DNA of 64,000 nucleotides from Methylocystis sp. Sn-Cys (GCF_016745395.1 NZ_JAERVJ010000002.1:248001-312000), one strand, 5' to 3'. Numbered from the stretch's first letter, positions 28,590 through 38,010 are shown. Made by a program: numbers and translations. The notes: generated by a model not told the origin, from the letters alone.

Positions 28590-29822
28590 ATGCGCATCAT
28601 CGTTACGTCGCTCGTCGCGGCTCTATCGATCGCCGTGTCAGCCGCCGCCGCGCCAGCCAAGAAACCTCCGGCGCCGCGAGACGGCGTTCCCTTCATCCTC
28701 GATGCGGGCCGCATTCTCCTCGACGTCGCCTTTGTGAGGCCGGATGGCCAGGAACGCAGAGCCCTCGCCTGGTTCAACATGGGCATGGCGGCGCCCGTTC
28801 TAACCTCTGACCTTTATCGTGAGCTTGGTCTCGATCGCGGCGCGCCCTTGCGCCTCCGGATTGGCGAGCGCGCCTTCGAGGCGCGCGCGGATCAGGTCAA
28901 AGATGGCGACGGCGGCGTCGGCGTTCCGACTTTCGACCATCTCTTCGCGCCGCGGCGGGTCGAGGCGATGCTGCCGGCGCGGATGTTTACGGATCATGTC
29001 CTGCGCATCGACTACGGCCGGCGCCTCTTTGCGCTGGACGCGCCGGGCGCCAAGGCGCCGGAAGGCCTCCCCGTTCCGATCCAACTCAATACGGAAACGG
29101 GGCTCGCCGCCGTCGAGGACCAAATTGACGGCGAGACGCGCGCGTTCGTGATCGACGCCGGCAGCGGCTACAGTTGGATGCGCGGCGACATCGCGCGCAA
29201 TCTGCTCGCCCGCCATCCCGATTGGCTGCGCGCCCATGGCGCCGTCGGCGCGGCCAACGCCAATATGGTCGACTTCGCCTTCGAGAAAGAGGGCGACGTG
29301 CTCCGCATCCCGAGCGTGCGCCTAGGCGACAACGTGGAGCTGAGCGAATTAGGCTTTCTCGGCACGGCCCCGGTGTTGGGCGGCTTTGTGGAAAGCGCGT
29401 TCGGCGATCTCTTCTGGGACAATTGGCGCAAGGCGGCGCCCGCGCCCGTCATCGGCTGGCTGGGCGCCAACGCGCTACGCGATTTCGAGCTGACGATCGA
29501 TTATCCGAACCGCATGAGCTACTGGCGCCGGCAAAAGGCGCCAGACGCGGCCGAGCTGGACCAACTGCCAGTGACGCTGGTGCGCCAGGGAGAACGCTAC
29601 CTCGTTGGCGGCGTGGCGCAACCCGCGTCTCGACCGCAAGCGCCGCTGGGCGTCGAGATCGGCGATGAGCTACTGGCGGTCGACGGCGGCGCGGCGCGCG
29701 GCGCGAGCAAGGAGAATGTTCTCTCCGCGCTTCACGGCGCGCCGGGAGAGCGGAAAAGATTGACGCTGGAGCGTCGCGGGGCGCGAGTGGAGACGGATGT
29801 GGAGGTCGAAAGCTTCCGCTAA
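28590..29822 (+). CDS. exported aspartyl-protease-like protein with C-terminal PDZ domain
   Basis: A 410-residue protein. A signal peptide (residues 1-22, ending in AAAA) precedes two beta-rich halves resembling a retropepsin-like duplicated fold. The second half has FVIDAGSGYSWM where active enzymes have D-T/S-G, giving D189-A-G. The first half has no D-T/S-G (WFNMGMAAPV at that place). Residues 325-408 are PDZ-like: GVEIGDELLAVDGGAARGAS and LHGAPGERKRLTLERRG. It may be an inactive relative that binds peptides, or a divergent protease. GAGGCATTGC precedes the ATG. Periplasmic location is inferred. Confidence 0.72.
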   Translation: MRIIVTSLVAALSIAVSAAAAPAKKPPAPRDGVPFILDAGRILLDVAFVRPDGQERRALAWFNMGMAAPVLTSDLYRELGLDRGAPLRLRIGERAFEARADQVKDGDGGVGVPTFDHLFAPRRVEAMLPARMFTDHVLRIDYGRRLFALDAPGAKAPEGLPVPIQLNTETGLAAVEDQIDGETRAFVIDAGSGYSWMRGDIARNLLARHPDWLRAHGAVGAANANMVDFAFEKEGDVLRIPSVRLGDNVELSELGFLGTAPVLGGFVESAFGDLFWDNWRKAAPAPVIGWLGANALRDFELTIDYPNRMSYWRRQKAPDAAELDQLPVTLVRQGERYLVGGVAQPASRPQAPLGVEIGDELLAVDGGAARGASKENVLSALHGAPGERKRLTLERRGARVETDVEVESFR

Positions 29823-29890
29823 GAAGCCCCCGCCCCAAACCGCCAGAACCGCGCCCATTTGTTGGCGAAGCGCGACGAGGCGTCCTTCGC

Positions 29891-30106
29891 TTAGTAGGCG
29901 TGACGGCGTTCCACACGCCGCGCCGTGCGGCGCGTCGACCGATGCACGACGCCAGCGCGCGTCACCACCTGCACAACCGGACCATTGGAGACGCCGACAG
30001 CCGCGGCGATTCCGGGCGTGGCCGCCGGCATTGCTTCCGCGACCGGCTCGAAACCGATCGCCAGAGATGCGCCAATCAAGAAACCAAGGATATGCCTGCG
30101 CTTCAT
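29891..30106 (-). CDS. small exported basic protein
   Basis: A 71-residue protein. A clear signal peptide (MKRRHILGFLIGASLAIGF..AEA, cleavage near residue 25) leaves a mature peptide of about 46 residues ending in an Arg-rich tail (RSTRRTARRVERRHAY). AGGAGG is 8 bases before the ATG, supporting translation. No family is recognised. It is transcribed toward the convergent PDZ-protein gene. Confidence 0.68.
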   Translation of the reverse strand: MKRRHILGFLIGASLAIGFEPVAEAMPAATPGIAAAVGVSNGPVVQVVTRAGVVHRSTRRTARRVERRHAY

Positions 30107-30273
30107 GTTTGATCCTCCTCTTCGGCGGAACGAACTTCAGCCCGCTCGAAATGTGAGCCCGGCGCGACACTCGATCAATACGGCATTTAGGGATGCTGGT
30201 TTGAGCTGGCGCCCACTTTGGCGCCTTGCCTCGTCGTCCATTGACGGCCCCCAGTGGCCATAGAAGGTAGAAA

Positions 30274-32352
30274 TCAGCCCCGTTTGCCTTCCCAAGCCCA
30301 GGCCGCCACGACCAACCCCAACAGCCCCAGCATCGCCCAAAGCCCGAGCCCCAGCGGCGCCACCTCCACGCCGACGAGCGTCGAGGCCCCCGTCTGTCGA
30401 ACGCCGATCCAATCCGACCCGCCATAGCGGCTCGCGTCGCGCATCTCCACGAGGCGCGGCATGGTCACGTCGTCGGAATTCTTGCTCAGACGCCGCACCG
30501 TGCCACCCGTCGACTCGGCCAAAGGCGCGAGCTTCTCGGTCGTCGAAGCCACTTCGCGGAACTCGCGCGGGTTCGCCGGCCCGACGTTCACGAGCGCGGT
30601 CAGACCGTCGCTCTCGAAGCGCCAGAGGCCCATTTCCCTGGCGTCGAAGCGCGCGCGCCACAGGCCGGGCTCGCTTTGCTTCAGCGTGACCACCTCCTGC
30701 GCGCCCGAGGGCCCGGTCGCGGTCACGGGCGCGGCTGCGTCCTTCAAGGTCTGGCGCTCGACCGTGACCTCGCGGCCGCGGGCCTCGGCGCGCAGCGCCT
30801 CTTCTTCGAGGTCGGGCTCCTTCATCAGCCAATGGGCGAGGCGGCGCATCAGGTCGGCGTTGGGGCCGCCGCCTTCATAGCCGCGCGCCCAGAGCCAGAT
30901 CTGATCGCTGAGCAGCAAGGCCACGCGGCCCTTGCCCTCATGCGAGAGCACGAGCAACGGCTTGTCGCGCGCCCCGGAGAGAATGGGCGTTCCCTTCAGC
31001 ACATCGGCGTCGATCTGGCGGAACCATTCCCCCCATTGCGGCGGATCGCTCTTGCCGCCGGGCAGGCCGCGCGTCACCGGGTGCTTCTCGCCATCCTTGC
31101 TGATATGCGCCTTGAACGCCTCTTCGAACAATGAGCCGTCCGGCCGCGCCGGCAGGATGGTCGAGATCGGCGAATAATAAAGCCCGCGCAGCGTGGCGTA
31201 ATCCGGCCCCACCGCCGCGAGAAAGGCTCCGCCGTTTTCGACGTAATGCGCGATATTCTCGAAATAGACCGAGGGCAGCAGCGTCTGGCTCGAATAGCGA
31301 TCGAAGATGATGAGATCGAATTCGTTGATCTTGCGCCCGAAGAGGTCGGCCGTCGGAAAGGCGATCAGCGACAATTCGCTCGACGGCGTGACATCTAACT
31401 TTTCCGGCGGGCGCAGGATGGTGAAGTGGACGAGCTCCACATTGGCGTCGGCGCGCAGAAGATTGCGCCAGCTACGCTCACCCGGATGCGGCTCGCCGGA
31501 GACGAGCAGCACTTTGACCCGGTCGCGCACGCCTTCGATGGAGACGACCGCCTTATTGTCGGCAAGCGTCAGCTCGCCCGGGGCGGGCGGGACTTCCAGC
31601 TCGACGATATTGGCGCCGCCATGCGCGATCTTCACCGGTATATTAACGATGTCCCCCGGCACGGGGCTGTAGGTCGGCAGGCTCTCGCCGTCGCGCCGCA
31701 CGGTGATGGGCGCGCGCGCATTGTCGCCGCCCGTGTCGACCACGCGGGCGCGGATCGTCTGCTCCTTGCCGACGATGCCAAAGCGCGGCGCCTCGACAAG
31801 CTCGATGCGGCGGTCGCGCTCTTTCTCCTTGCCGGTGATCAGCGCATGGATCGGCGCACGGAAACCCAGCGCCTCGGCCTTGGCGGGAATGTCGTGCACG
31901 ACGCCGTCGGTGACGAGCAAGGCGCCGCCGACGCGCTCCGGGGGCACGTCTTTGAGCGCCTGCTCCAGCGCGCCGAAAAGCTTGGTGCCGTCATTGCCGC
32001 TGGCGTCATTGGTGACGGCGACGAAGCGCGTCTCGACGTCGCCGAATTTCGCAAGCGCCGCGTCGAGCGCCTTGCGAGCCTCCTCGGTCTGCGCGGCGCG
32101 GGCGCCGAAATTCTGGCTCTCGCTCTTGTCGATGACGACCGCGACCACGGTCTTTTGCGGATCACGCTTTTCGGTAACGAGTGACGGGTCCGTCAGCGCG
32201 GCGAGGACGAGCGCGAGCGCGAGCGCCCGCAGGGCGGTTCCGCGCTGGCCCGCCATGGCGCCGAGGGCGAGCGCGGCGGCGCCGAGAAGCGCGAAGGCGG
32301 CGAGAAGCGACCAGGGGAGCAGCGGCGCGAAGGTGAGGTTGAGATCGGTCAT
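30274..32352 (-). CDS. membrane protein with vWA-like and GATase-like domains (moxR operon)
   Basis: A 692-residue inner-membrane protein, last gene of the moxR operon. Two N-terminal helices (LPWSLLAAFALLGAAALALG, TALRALALALVLAALTDPSL) are followed by a vWA-like segment with a MIDAS-type DKSES. A class I glutamine-amidotransferase-like region follows (VLLVSGEPHPGERSW, FDLIIFDRYSS, YVENGGAFLAAVG). A C-terminal helix (GLWAMLGLLGLVVAAWAWEG) ends the protein. Such proteins accompany MoxR, DUF58 and BatA proteins; their biochemical role is unknown. The ATG at 32350-32352 is preferred to an earlier in-frame codon. Repeat A copy 2 separates it from the upstream gene. Confidence 0.83.
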   Translation of the reverse strand: MTDLNLTFAPLLPWSLLAAFALLGAAALALGAMAGQRGTALRALALALVLAALTDPSLVTEKRDPQKTVVAVVIDKSESQNFGARAAQTEEARKALDAALAKFGDVETRFVAVTNDASGNDGTKLFGALEQALKDVPPERVGGALLVTDGVVHDIPAKAEALGFRAPIHALITGKEKERDRRIELVEAPRFGIVGKEQTIRARVVDTGGDNARAPITVRRDGESLPTYSPVPGDIVNIPVKIAHGGANIVELEVPPAPGELTLADNKAVVSIEGVRDRVKVLLVSGEPHPGERSWRNLLRADANVELVHFTILRPPEKLDVTPSSELSLIAFPTADLFGRKINEFDLIIFDRYSSQTLLPSVYFENIAHYVENGGAFLAAVGPDYATLRGLYYSPISTILPARPDGSLFEEAFKAHISKDGEKHPVTRGLPGGKSDPPQWGEWFRQIDADVLKGTPILSGARDKPLLVLSHEGKGRVALLLSDQIWLWARGYEGGGPNADLMRRLAHWLMKEPDLEEEALRAEARGREVTVERQTLKDAAAPVTATGPSGAQEVVTLKQSEPGLWRARFDAREMGLWRFESDGLTALVNVGPANPREFREVASTTEKLAPLAESTGGTVRRLSKNSDDVTMPRLVEMRDASRYGGSDWIGVRQTGASTLVGVEVAPLGLGLWAMLGLLGLVVAAWAWEGKRG

Positions 32353-32354
32353 GC

Positions 32355-32479
32355 GCCCCCTCCCCAACCCTCCCCCGCTTTGCGGGAGAGGGAGCAGATG
32401 GTCGCCTTCATCGAAGGGGCACGAATGCTGGTCGTGAGCGTCCCCTCTCCCGCAAAGCGGGGGAGGGACAGGGAGGGGG
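32355..32479. repeat. composite palindromic repeat A, copy 2
   Basis: Same order as copy 1: a GC-rich hairpin, a core with GTCGCCTTCATCGA and GGTCGTGAGCGT, and a second hairpin ending GACAGGGAGGGGG. It lies between two genes of the moxR operon. Confidence 0.85.
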
Positions 32480-32491
32480 CGAGAGCGCGCG

Positions 32492-35281
32492 TCACTGGCC
32501 TATTCTCTCCAGCAAATCCCTCACATGCACCTGGTCGGATTTATAGTTGCCCGTCAGCGTATACATGACGAGATTGACCCCGCCCCGCAGCGCCAGCTCC
32601 CTTTGCCGCGCGCCGCCGGGCGTCAGCGGAAAGAGCGGCTGGCCGCGCTTGTCCTGCGCCCAAGCGCTCGCGAGATCGTTCGAGGTGATGACGATCGCCG
32701 AGACGCTGTCGGTGGCGCGCACCGGCCGCGCGGCGCCCTCTTTCGGATCGGGCGGCAACGCCTCGACCCATGTTTCGCCGCTGGCGTAGCGTCCGACGAA
32801 GCCGTCGAGCAGATAGAAGGTCTTGGTGATGACGTGATCGCTCGGGATCACTTCCAGCTCAGGAATATCGAGCCCCTTGGTGAAGTCGCGCAGCCATTGC
32901 GTCTCGGACGTCGGCGCCTCGCCGGGCCGCTGATTGAGCGCGTCGCGCGTGTCGAAGACGACGGTGCCGCCCTGCCGCATATAATTAGCGACCCGCGCGG
33001 TGGTCTTCGCCGAGGGCTGCGGCGCGCTCGCCACAACCGGCCAATAGAGCATGGGATAGAAGGCAAGTTCGTCCTTCGCCGGATCGACGCCGATCGGATC
33101 GCCGGGCGAAAAGGACGTGCGCGTGGCGAGCGTTCTCGAAAGGGCTTCGAGGCCGGAGCGCGACACCTCGTCGATCTTCGTATCGCCCGAGACGACATAG
33201 GCGAGCCGCGTCGTCAGCGCCGCCTCCTTGTCGCGCTGCGAGACGACCGTCTTCGCGCCGTTCTCGGCGCGCGCGTCTCGCGCATGCAAGGGAGCCAAAA
33301 GAATGATCACGGCCCCGGCCGCCGCCGTCAGCGGCCTCACGCGCAACTTGCCGGAGAGAACCAGAACGATGACGGCGTCTGCTATAAAGGCGAGGAGCGC
33401 GGCGGCGAGCAGCGGGCCACGAAAGTCGATGGGCGCGCCGGAGGCAAGGACGCTCGTTGCAAGACCCGCCGCCGCGAAATCGAAGCGAGAGATGTCGTCC
33501 TCCGCCCGCAGCGTCTGCAAGGCCACGGAAGCGTCGCCCGCCCCGTAAAGGCCCGGCGGATGCTCCGCGCTCGCAGCCCCTGTGAAATCGGCCGTGATCG
33601 CCTGAGCGTTCGGCCCCGGCGCGCCAAGCGCCCCGAAACCGTCGAGCGCCTTCATCGGCGCCAGCAGCCGCTGGTCGCTCGCGGTCGCCGTCGTCTCGTC
33701 GCCCGGCAAGGGCGCGGACTCGCCGGACATGGCGCAGATGCGCTTGAGCATATCCACGAAGAGCCCGGAGATCGGCAGGTTCGACCAGCTCGTATCGGCA
33801 TTGACGTGGAAGAGCACGATCAGCCCCTTGCCCCGCCGCTCGGCGGTGACAAGCGGCGTGCCGTCGGAGAGCCGCGCCCAGCTCTTTTGCGCAAGGCCGG
33901 GATCGGGCTCCGCCAGCACCTGACGTTGGACGCTGACGTCCTTCGAAGCCGGCAGGCCGAAGAAGGGGCTCGCTGCGTCGAAATCGGCGAGCGCCTTGGG
34001 CGTCTCCCAGGACAGCGCGCCCCCGAGAACGCGGCCATTGCGACGCAGGCGCACGGGCAGCAGATCGTCCGCGGCATTGGCGAGGCGCGGGCCGGCGAAG
34101 CGGATGAGCGTGCCGCCCTCTTCGACGAAGCGGCTCAAGGCCTCGTAGGTTTCGCCGGGCGCTAGACCGACGTCGGCGAGCGCCAAAACATTGGGTCGCT
34201 CGGCGAGCAGCGCCTGGATGGGGTCGGTTACGCCGGGCCGGGCTTCGCGGGTCTGTGCGAAAGGCGCGAGCGCCTTTTCCAGGTAATAGAGCGGCGACAG
34301 CAGGGGCTGCGCCTCGTCGAGTCCGGCGCCGCCGGCAACAGCGACGCGGCGCACCTTCGAGCGCGCGTCGAGCAGCGCCACGGCTCCGGCGGAGTTTTCG
34401 CCCTCGATGCGCAATAGGCTCACGTCGTTGCGCAGCTCCACCGGCAGATCGAGCGTCGCCTTCGCCCGCAGCGCCCCGCCGAAATCGACGCCGGCGCGGC
34501 CAATGATCTGGCCTCGGGAGTCATAGGCCACGACCGTCGCGGCGGCGGGCCCGGAGGCGTCAGCGCGCAAGGCGTCGACGCCGAGCGTCGCGGCGTCATT
34601 CGCCGGCGCGGCGAGCGCCAGCGGCGCATGATCGTCGGTGAGGACTTCGACTCGAGCCCCGGCGTCAGCGGCGGCCTTCAGCGCCTTGGCGAAGGCGCCC
34701 GCCTCGCCCTGCGCGAGACCGTCGCTGATCCACACGATCCGCGCCTTAGGATTTGCCTTGGCGAAAGCGGCCAGCGCGTCAGCCGCCGCGCTGCGGTTGG
34801 AGAAATAGGGTTTCGGCCGCTCGGAGCGCAGCTTCTCCAATGCGCGCCCCGCCTCGGAGAGGCTCGGCGCGGCGGTCTCGGAAAGCGTCATGACGGCGAC
34901 CGGGGCGCCGCCGCGCGCGGCGCTTTCAATGATCGACGCTCCGGCGGCGACACGCTTCTCCCAGGAAGGCGCCGCCGCCCAGCTATCGTCGAGCGCGACG
35001 AGGGTCGGCGTTGAGATGGCCGCGACTGTCCCGGACGGACTCCAGACCGGCCCCGCCATGGCGAGGATCAGCGCCGCCGCGAGCCCGAGGCGCATGAGAA
35101 GAAGCCATAAAGGCGTCTTCGACGGCGTCTCCTCATCGCGCCGCAGCTCGCGCAAAATTTTGGTTGGTGGAAAAACGATCTCGCGCGGGCGCGGCGGAGT
35201 CACGCGCAGCAGCCAATAGATCAGCGGCAGGCTTGCGAGGCCGATCAGCGCCAGCGGCGCGGCGAAGGAGAGGCCGCCCAT
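32492..35281 (-). CDS. BatA-like/DUF4159 membrane protein
   Basis: A 929-residue protein. The N terminus is BatA-like, with two membrane helices (PLALIGLASLPLIYWLLRV; LRLGLAAALILAMAGPVW-type) and a PPTKILRELRRDEETPSKTP linker. A large extracytoplasmic region with vWA-like and GATase-like folds follows. Two further helices lie near residues 640-690. The C-terminal ~220 residues are a DUF4159 domain: YVVSGDTKIDEVSRSGLEAL, ELAFYPMLYWPV, GGTVVFDTRD. The start codon overlaps the DUF58 stop by one base (TAATG). It belongs to the moxR operon; these genes are thought to act in protein-complex maturation or envelope stress, but the role here is not shown. Confidence 0.88.
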   Translation of the reverse strand: MGGLSFAAPLALIGLASLPLIYWLLRVTPPRPREIVFPPTKILRELRRDEETPSKTPLWLLLMRLGLAAALILAMAGPVWSPSGTVAAISTPTLVALDDSWAAAPSWEKRVAAGASIIESAARGGAPVAVMTLSETAAPSLSEAGRALEKLRSERPKPYFSNRSAAADALAAFAKANPKARIVWISDGLAQGEAGAFAKALKAAADAGARVEVLTDDHAPLALAAPANDAATLGVDALRADASGPAAATVVAYDSRGQIIGRAGVDFGGALRAKATLDLPVELRNDVSLLRIEGENSAGAVALLDARSKVRRVAVAGGAGLDEAQPLLSPLYYLEKALAPFAQTREARPGVTDPIQALLAERPNVLALADVGLAPGETYEALSRFVEEGGTLIRFAGPRLANAADDLLPVRLRRNGRVLGGALSWETPKALADFDAASPFFGLPASKDVSVQRQVLAEPDPGLAQKSWARLSDGTPLVTAERRGKGLIVLFHVNADTSWSNLPISGLFVDMLKRICAMSGESAPLPGDETTATASDQRLLAPMKALDGFGALGAPGPNAQAITADFTGAASAEHPPGLYGAGDASVALQTLRAEDDISRFDFAAAGLATSVLASGAPIDFRGPLLAAALLAFIADAVIVLVLSGKLRVRPLTAAAGAVIILLAPLHARDARAENGAKTVVSQRDKEAALTTRLAYVVSGDTKIDEVSRSGLEALSRTLATRTSFSPGDPIGVDPAKDELAFYPMLYWPVVASAPQPSAKTTARVANYMRQGGTVVFDTRDALNQRPGEAPTSETQWLRDFTKGLDIPELEVIPSDHVITKTFYLLDGFVGRYASGETWVEALPPDPKEGAARPVRATDSVSAIVITSNDLASAWAQDKRGQPLFPLTPGGARQRELALRGGVNLVMYTLTGNYKSDQVHVRDLLERIGQ

Positions 35282-36201
35282 TACAGCGTCTCCTCCACGC
35301 CATGCAGGCCCATGGCGAGCGCGAGCGCCGCCTCGGCGGCCGGCCGGTCGGTGTGATGCTGCAGAAAGAGAAAGCCGCTGGCGCGCGCCGCTTCGCGCAC
35401 CGCCTCACGATGCGCGTCGAAACGCTTGGCGTAGGCCGCCCGCAGGCTGCGCGCGTCGCCCGCATGAAAGGCCGGGCCGCCGTCCGTATCGAGGAACATG
35501 GTCTCGCCCGTGAAGGGAAAGCTCTCTTCGCTGGGGTCGGTGATCATCAGCAAGGCGCCGGAGGCGCCGGCGCCCGCGAAGCCCCGCAGCCGCGCGGACA
35601 GCGCGTCGAGGTCGCACAGAAAATCCGAAATGAGCACGACGCGCGCGCGTGGGCGCAAGGCTGCTTCAGGGGGAAGCTCGTCGCGCGAAATATCGGCGGC
35701 GCCGTCGTAGAGCGCGCGCAACAGGCGGTCGATGACGTCGCGGGCGGAGATGGGCGCGGTCAGCCCTAATGCGGCGACGCGCTCGCCGCCCTTCACCAGC
35801 ACATCCGCCAGCGCCAGACCGAGCGTGACGCCGCGCGAAAGCTTGTCATCCTGGGCGAGCGAGGAGACAAACGCCATGGAGGGCGAGCAGTCCATCCAGA
35901 GGAAATAGTCGTGCGCCGCCTCCCACTCGCGCTCGCGCACATAGAGCTGGTCGCCGCGCGCCGAGCGGCGCCAGTCGATGCGATGCGCCGCCTCGCCATG
36001 GGTGAAGGGGCGATATTGCCAGAAGGTTTCGCCCTGCCCCGCGCGCTTGCGGCCATGAACGCCATAGGCGACGCTGGCCGCGATCTCATGGGCGCGATTG
36101 ACGAGGCGCGGCAGGCGCGCGGCCAAATCGGCCGCGACGGCGCCGTCGATCTGCGTGCGGGCGGCGGGGTCGTAGGCTGTGGTGGTGATTGGCCGGATCA
36201 T
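35281..36201 (-). CDS. DUF58 family protein
   Basis: A 306-residue protein with the DUF58 signature: YGVHGRKRAGQGETFWQYRPF, then GEAAHRIDWRRSARGDQLYV, and a vWA-like DCSPSMAFVS (MIDAS type D-x-S-x-S) and VVLISDFLCDLDAL. DUF58 proteins are encoded next to MoxR ATPases and are presumed clients or partners. The ATG at 36201 is chosen because the family domain begins soon after; an upstream in-frame Met adds residues from repeat A. Its TAA stop overlaps the next gene's ATG. Confidence 0.92.
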   Translation of the reverse strand: MIRPITTTAYDPAARTQIDGAVAADLAARLPRLVNRAHEIAASVAYGVHGRKRAGQGETFWQYRPFTHGEAAHRIDWRRSARGDQLYVREREWEAAHDYFLWMDCSPSMAFVSSLAQDDKLSRGVTLGLALADVLVKGGERVAALGLTAPISARDVIDRLLRALYDGAADISRDELPPEAALRPRARVVLISDFLCDLDALSARLRGFAGAGASGALLMITDPSEESFPFTGETMFLDTDGGPAFHAGDARSLRAAYAKRFDAHREAVREAARASGFLFLQHHTDRPAAEAALALAMGLHGVEETL

Positions 36202-36216
36202 AGCGGGTGCTGAAGC

Positions 36217-36372
36217 GCCCCCTCCCTGACCCTCCCCCGCCAAAGGGCGTCTGCAAGACGCCCGTCTCTCGACGGGCTATTGCGGGAGAGGGGACGCTCA
36301 CGATCAGCATTCTCGATGAAGGTCACAATCGGCCCCCTCTCCCGCGAAGCGGGGGAGGGTTGGGGAGGGGGT
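36217..36372. repeat. composite palindromic repeat A, copy 3 (inverted, with insert)
   Basis: The same element as copies 1 and 2 but in the opposite orientation. Extra ~40 bases (36241-36281) sit in the loop of one hairpin. The insert is itself palindromic (GGGCGTCTGCAAGACGCCC and CCCGTCTCTCGACGGG). It lies between moxR and the DUF58 gene. Confidence 0.85.
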
Positions 36373-36385
36373 AAACGCACCGCCA

Positions 36386-37402
36386 TCAGCCGATCCGCGA
36401 CACGAGCTTGTCGATCAGCTCCGCGACAGTCGTCTCGCGGCGCGCCGCGAAATTCAGCGCCATGCGGTGACGCAGCACCGGCGCCGCCAGGGCCGCGACG
36501 TCGTCGAGCGACGGCGCCAGGCGCCCCGTCGCGAGCGCGCGGGCGCGGGTCGCGAGCATGAGCGCCTGGGCGGCGCGCGGGCCCGGACCCCAGGCGACAT
36601 GCGGCGCGATCTCCGGATGGCCCTCGCCCGGGCGCGCGGCGCGCACCAGATCGAGGATAGCGTCCACCACCTTGTCGCCGACCGGCAGACGCCGCACGAG
36701 GCGCTGCGTCGCCATCAGCTCTTCGGCGTCGAGCGCCTGAACAGCCTCGGCGGATTTGTCGCCGGTCGTCTCCAGCAGCACGCGGCGCTCGCTGGCGCGG
36801 TCCGGGTAATGCACGTCGATCTGCAGCAGGAAGCGGTCGAGCTGCGCCTCGGGCAGCGGATAGGTGCCTTCCTGTTCCAGCGGGTTCTGCGTGGCGAGCA
36901 CATGGAAAGGACGCGGCAGGTCGTAGCGCTTGCCGGCGACGCTGACATGATGCTCCTGCATCGCCTGCAGCAGCGCCGATTGCGTGCGGGGCGAGGCGCG
37001 GTTGATCTCGTCCGCCATGAGAAGCTGCGCGAAGATCGGGCCCTTGATGAAGCGGAAGGAACGGGTGCGGTCGGCGCCCTCCTCCAGCACTTCCGAGCCG
37101 ATGATGTCAGCAGGCAGAAGGTCCGGCGTGAATTGCACGCGCTGCTCGGCGAGGCCCAGCACCTTGCCGAGCGTCTCGACGAGCTTCGTCTTGGCGAGGC
37201 CCGGCACGCCGACGAGCAGGCCGTGGCCGCCGGCAAGAATAGTGACGAGCGCCTGCTCCACCACCTCGTCCTGTCCGAAAATGACGGCGCCGATGGCGGC
37301 GCGGGCGCGCCCGATATGATCCAGCGCCCGCTCGGCCGATTCGGCGACGGCGGTTTCGAGCGGCGCAACATTGATTGAGTTCATGGGCGCGAGGGGGTCC
37401 AT
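36386..37402 (-). CDS. moxR: MoxR-family AAA+ ATPase
   Basis: A 338-residue AAA+ ATPase. Walker A GVPGLAKTK and Walker B LLMADEINRASP are followed by sensor I TQNPLEQEGTYPLPEAQLDRF and the arginine-rich C-terminal lid. MoxR proteins act as chaperone-like ATPases in complex maturation; the name comes from methanol dehydrogenase activation. Genes encoding DUF58 and BatA-type proteins follow directly, the usual arrangement. An alternative start at 37384 cannot be excluded. It is the first gene of the operon unless a small open frame at 37448-37666 is real. Confidence 0.95.
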   Translation of the reverse strand: MDPLAPMNSINVAPLETAVAESAERALDHIGRARAAIGAVIFGQDEVVEQALVTILAGGHGLLVGVPGLAKTKLVETLGKVLGLAEQRVQFTPDLLPADIIGSEVLEEGADRTRSFRFIKGPIFAQLLMADEINRASPRTQSALLQAMQEHHVSVAGKRYDLPRPFHVLATQNPLEQEGTYPLPEAQLDRFLLQIDVHYPDRASERRVLLETTGDKSAEAVQALDAEELMATQRLVRRLPVGDKVVDAILDLVRAARPGEGHPEIAPHVAWGPGPRAAQALMLATRARALATGRLAPSLDDVAALAAPVLRHRMALNFAARRETTVAELIDKLVSRIG

Positions 37403-37665
37403 CTGCCACGGTTGCCAAGAAGATAGGGATCGGCGCCCGCGAATGCATCAGTCCAGGGCGCAACAATCTTCGCGGGAGGCGTCCCTCTTCCGCGATTTTG
37501 GACGCTGAACAGTCTCGCCGTCAAACGCGCGCGAATTGTGGCGAAGCAGGCCGCCGCAGAAATAGCCGCGCTCGAGCGCCGCCGCCGCCGCCGCCTTCAC
37601 GCGCCTGCCGGGGTGCGCTAAAAGAGGAAAGCTACGGCAGCCAGCCAAGCGGCGCGGAGTGAGCA

Positions 37666-38010
37666 TTGGCCGACGAACCCGAAAACCTGGTTTTGCAACT
37701 CCTGCGCGAGATGCGCGGCGAGATGGCGGATATGCGCTCGGAGATGCACGGTATCCGCGATGGCCTTCGCACGGAAATTCGTAGCGTCCGTGATGATCTC
37801 CATTCCGAGATCAACTCTCTGCGCGCGGACGTGGCGTCAGATTTTCTGACCATTGAAAAGCGGCTTGGCGACCAGATCGTGGGCCTCCGCCGCGCCGTTG
37901 TGGACTATCACTCTTCCGTCGTCGGCCACGGCGTCATCATCAGCGAACTCGAAGCGCGAATGCGGCGCGTGGAGCAGCACCTCGATCTGCCGCCGCTAGA
38001 TAAGCACTGA
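37666..38010 (+). CDS. coiled-coil hypothetical protein
   Basis: A 114-residue protein that is almost wholly alpha-helical. It has a long coiled coil with repeated basic and acidic heptads (REMRGEMADMRSEMHGIRDG, LRTEIRSVRDDLHSEINSL) and a C-terminal helix ISELEARMRRVEQHLDLPP. It begins at TTG (37666) with GGAG upstream. Similar small coiled-coil proteins are widespread in Rhizobiales without known function. It is divergent from moxR. Confidence 0.72.
   Translation: MADEPENLVLQLLREMRGEMADMRSEMHGIRDGLRTEIRSVRDDLHSEINSLRADVASDFLTIEKRLGDQIVGLRRAVVDYHSSVVGHGVIISELEARMRRVEQHLDLPPLDKH

Noticed and set aside
32525-34165. Long plus-strand open frame opposite the DUF4159 gene
   Set aside because: Arg-rich mirror of a clearly coding minus-strand gene.
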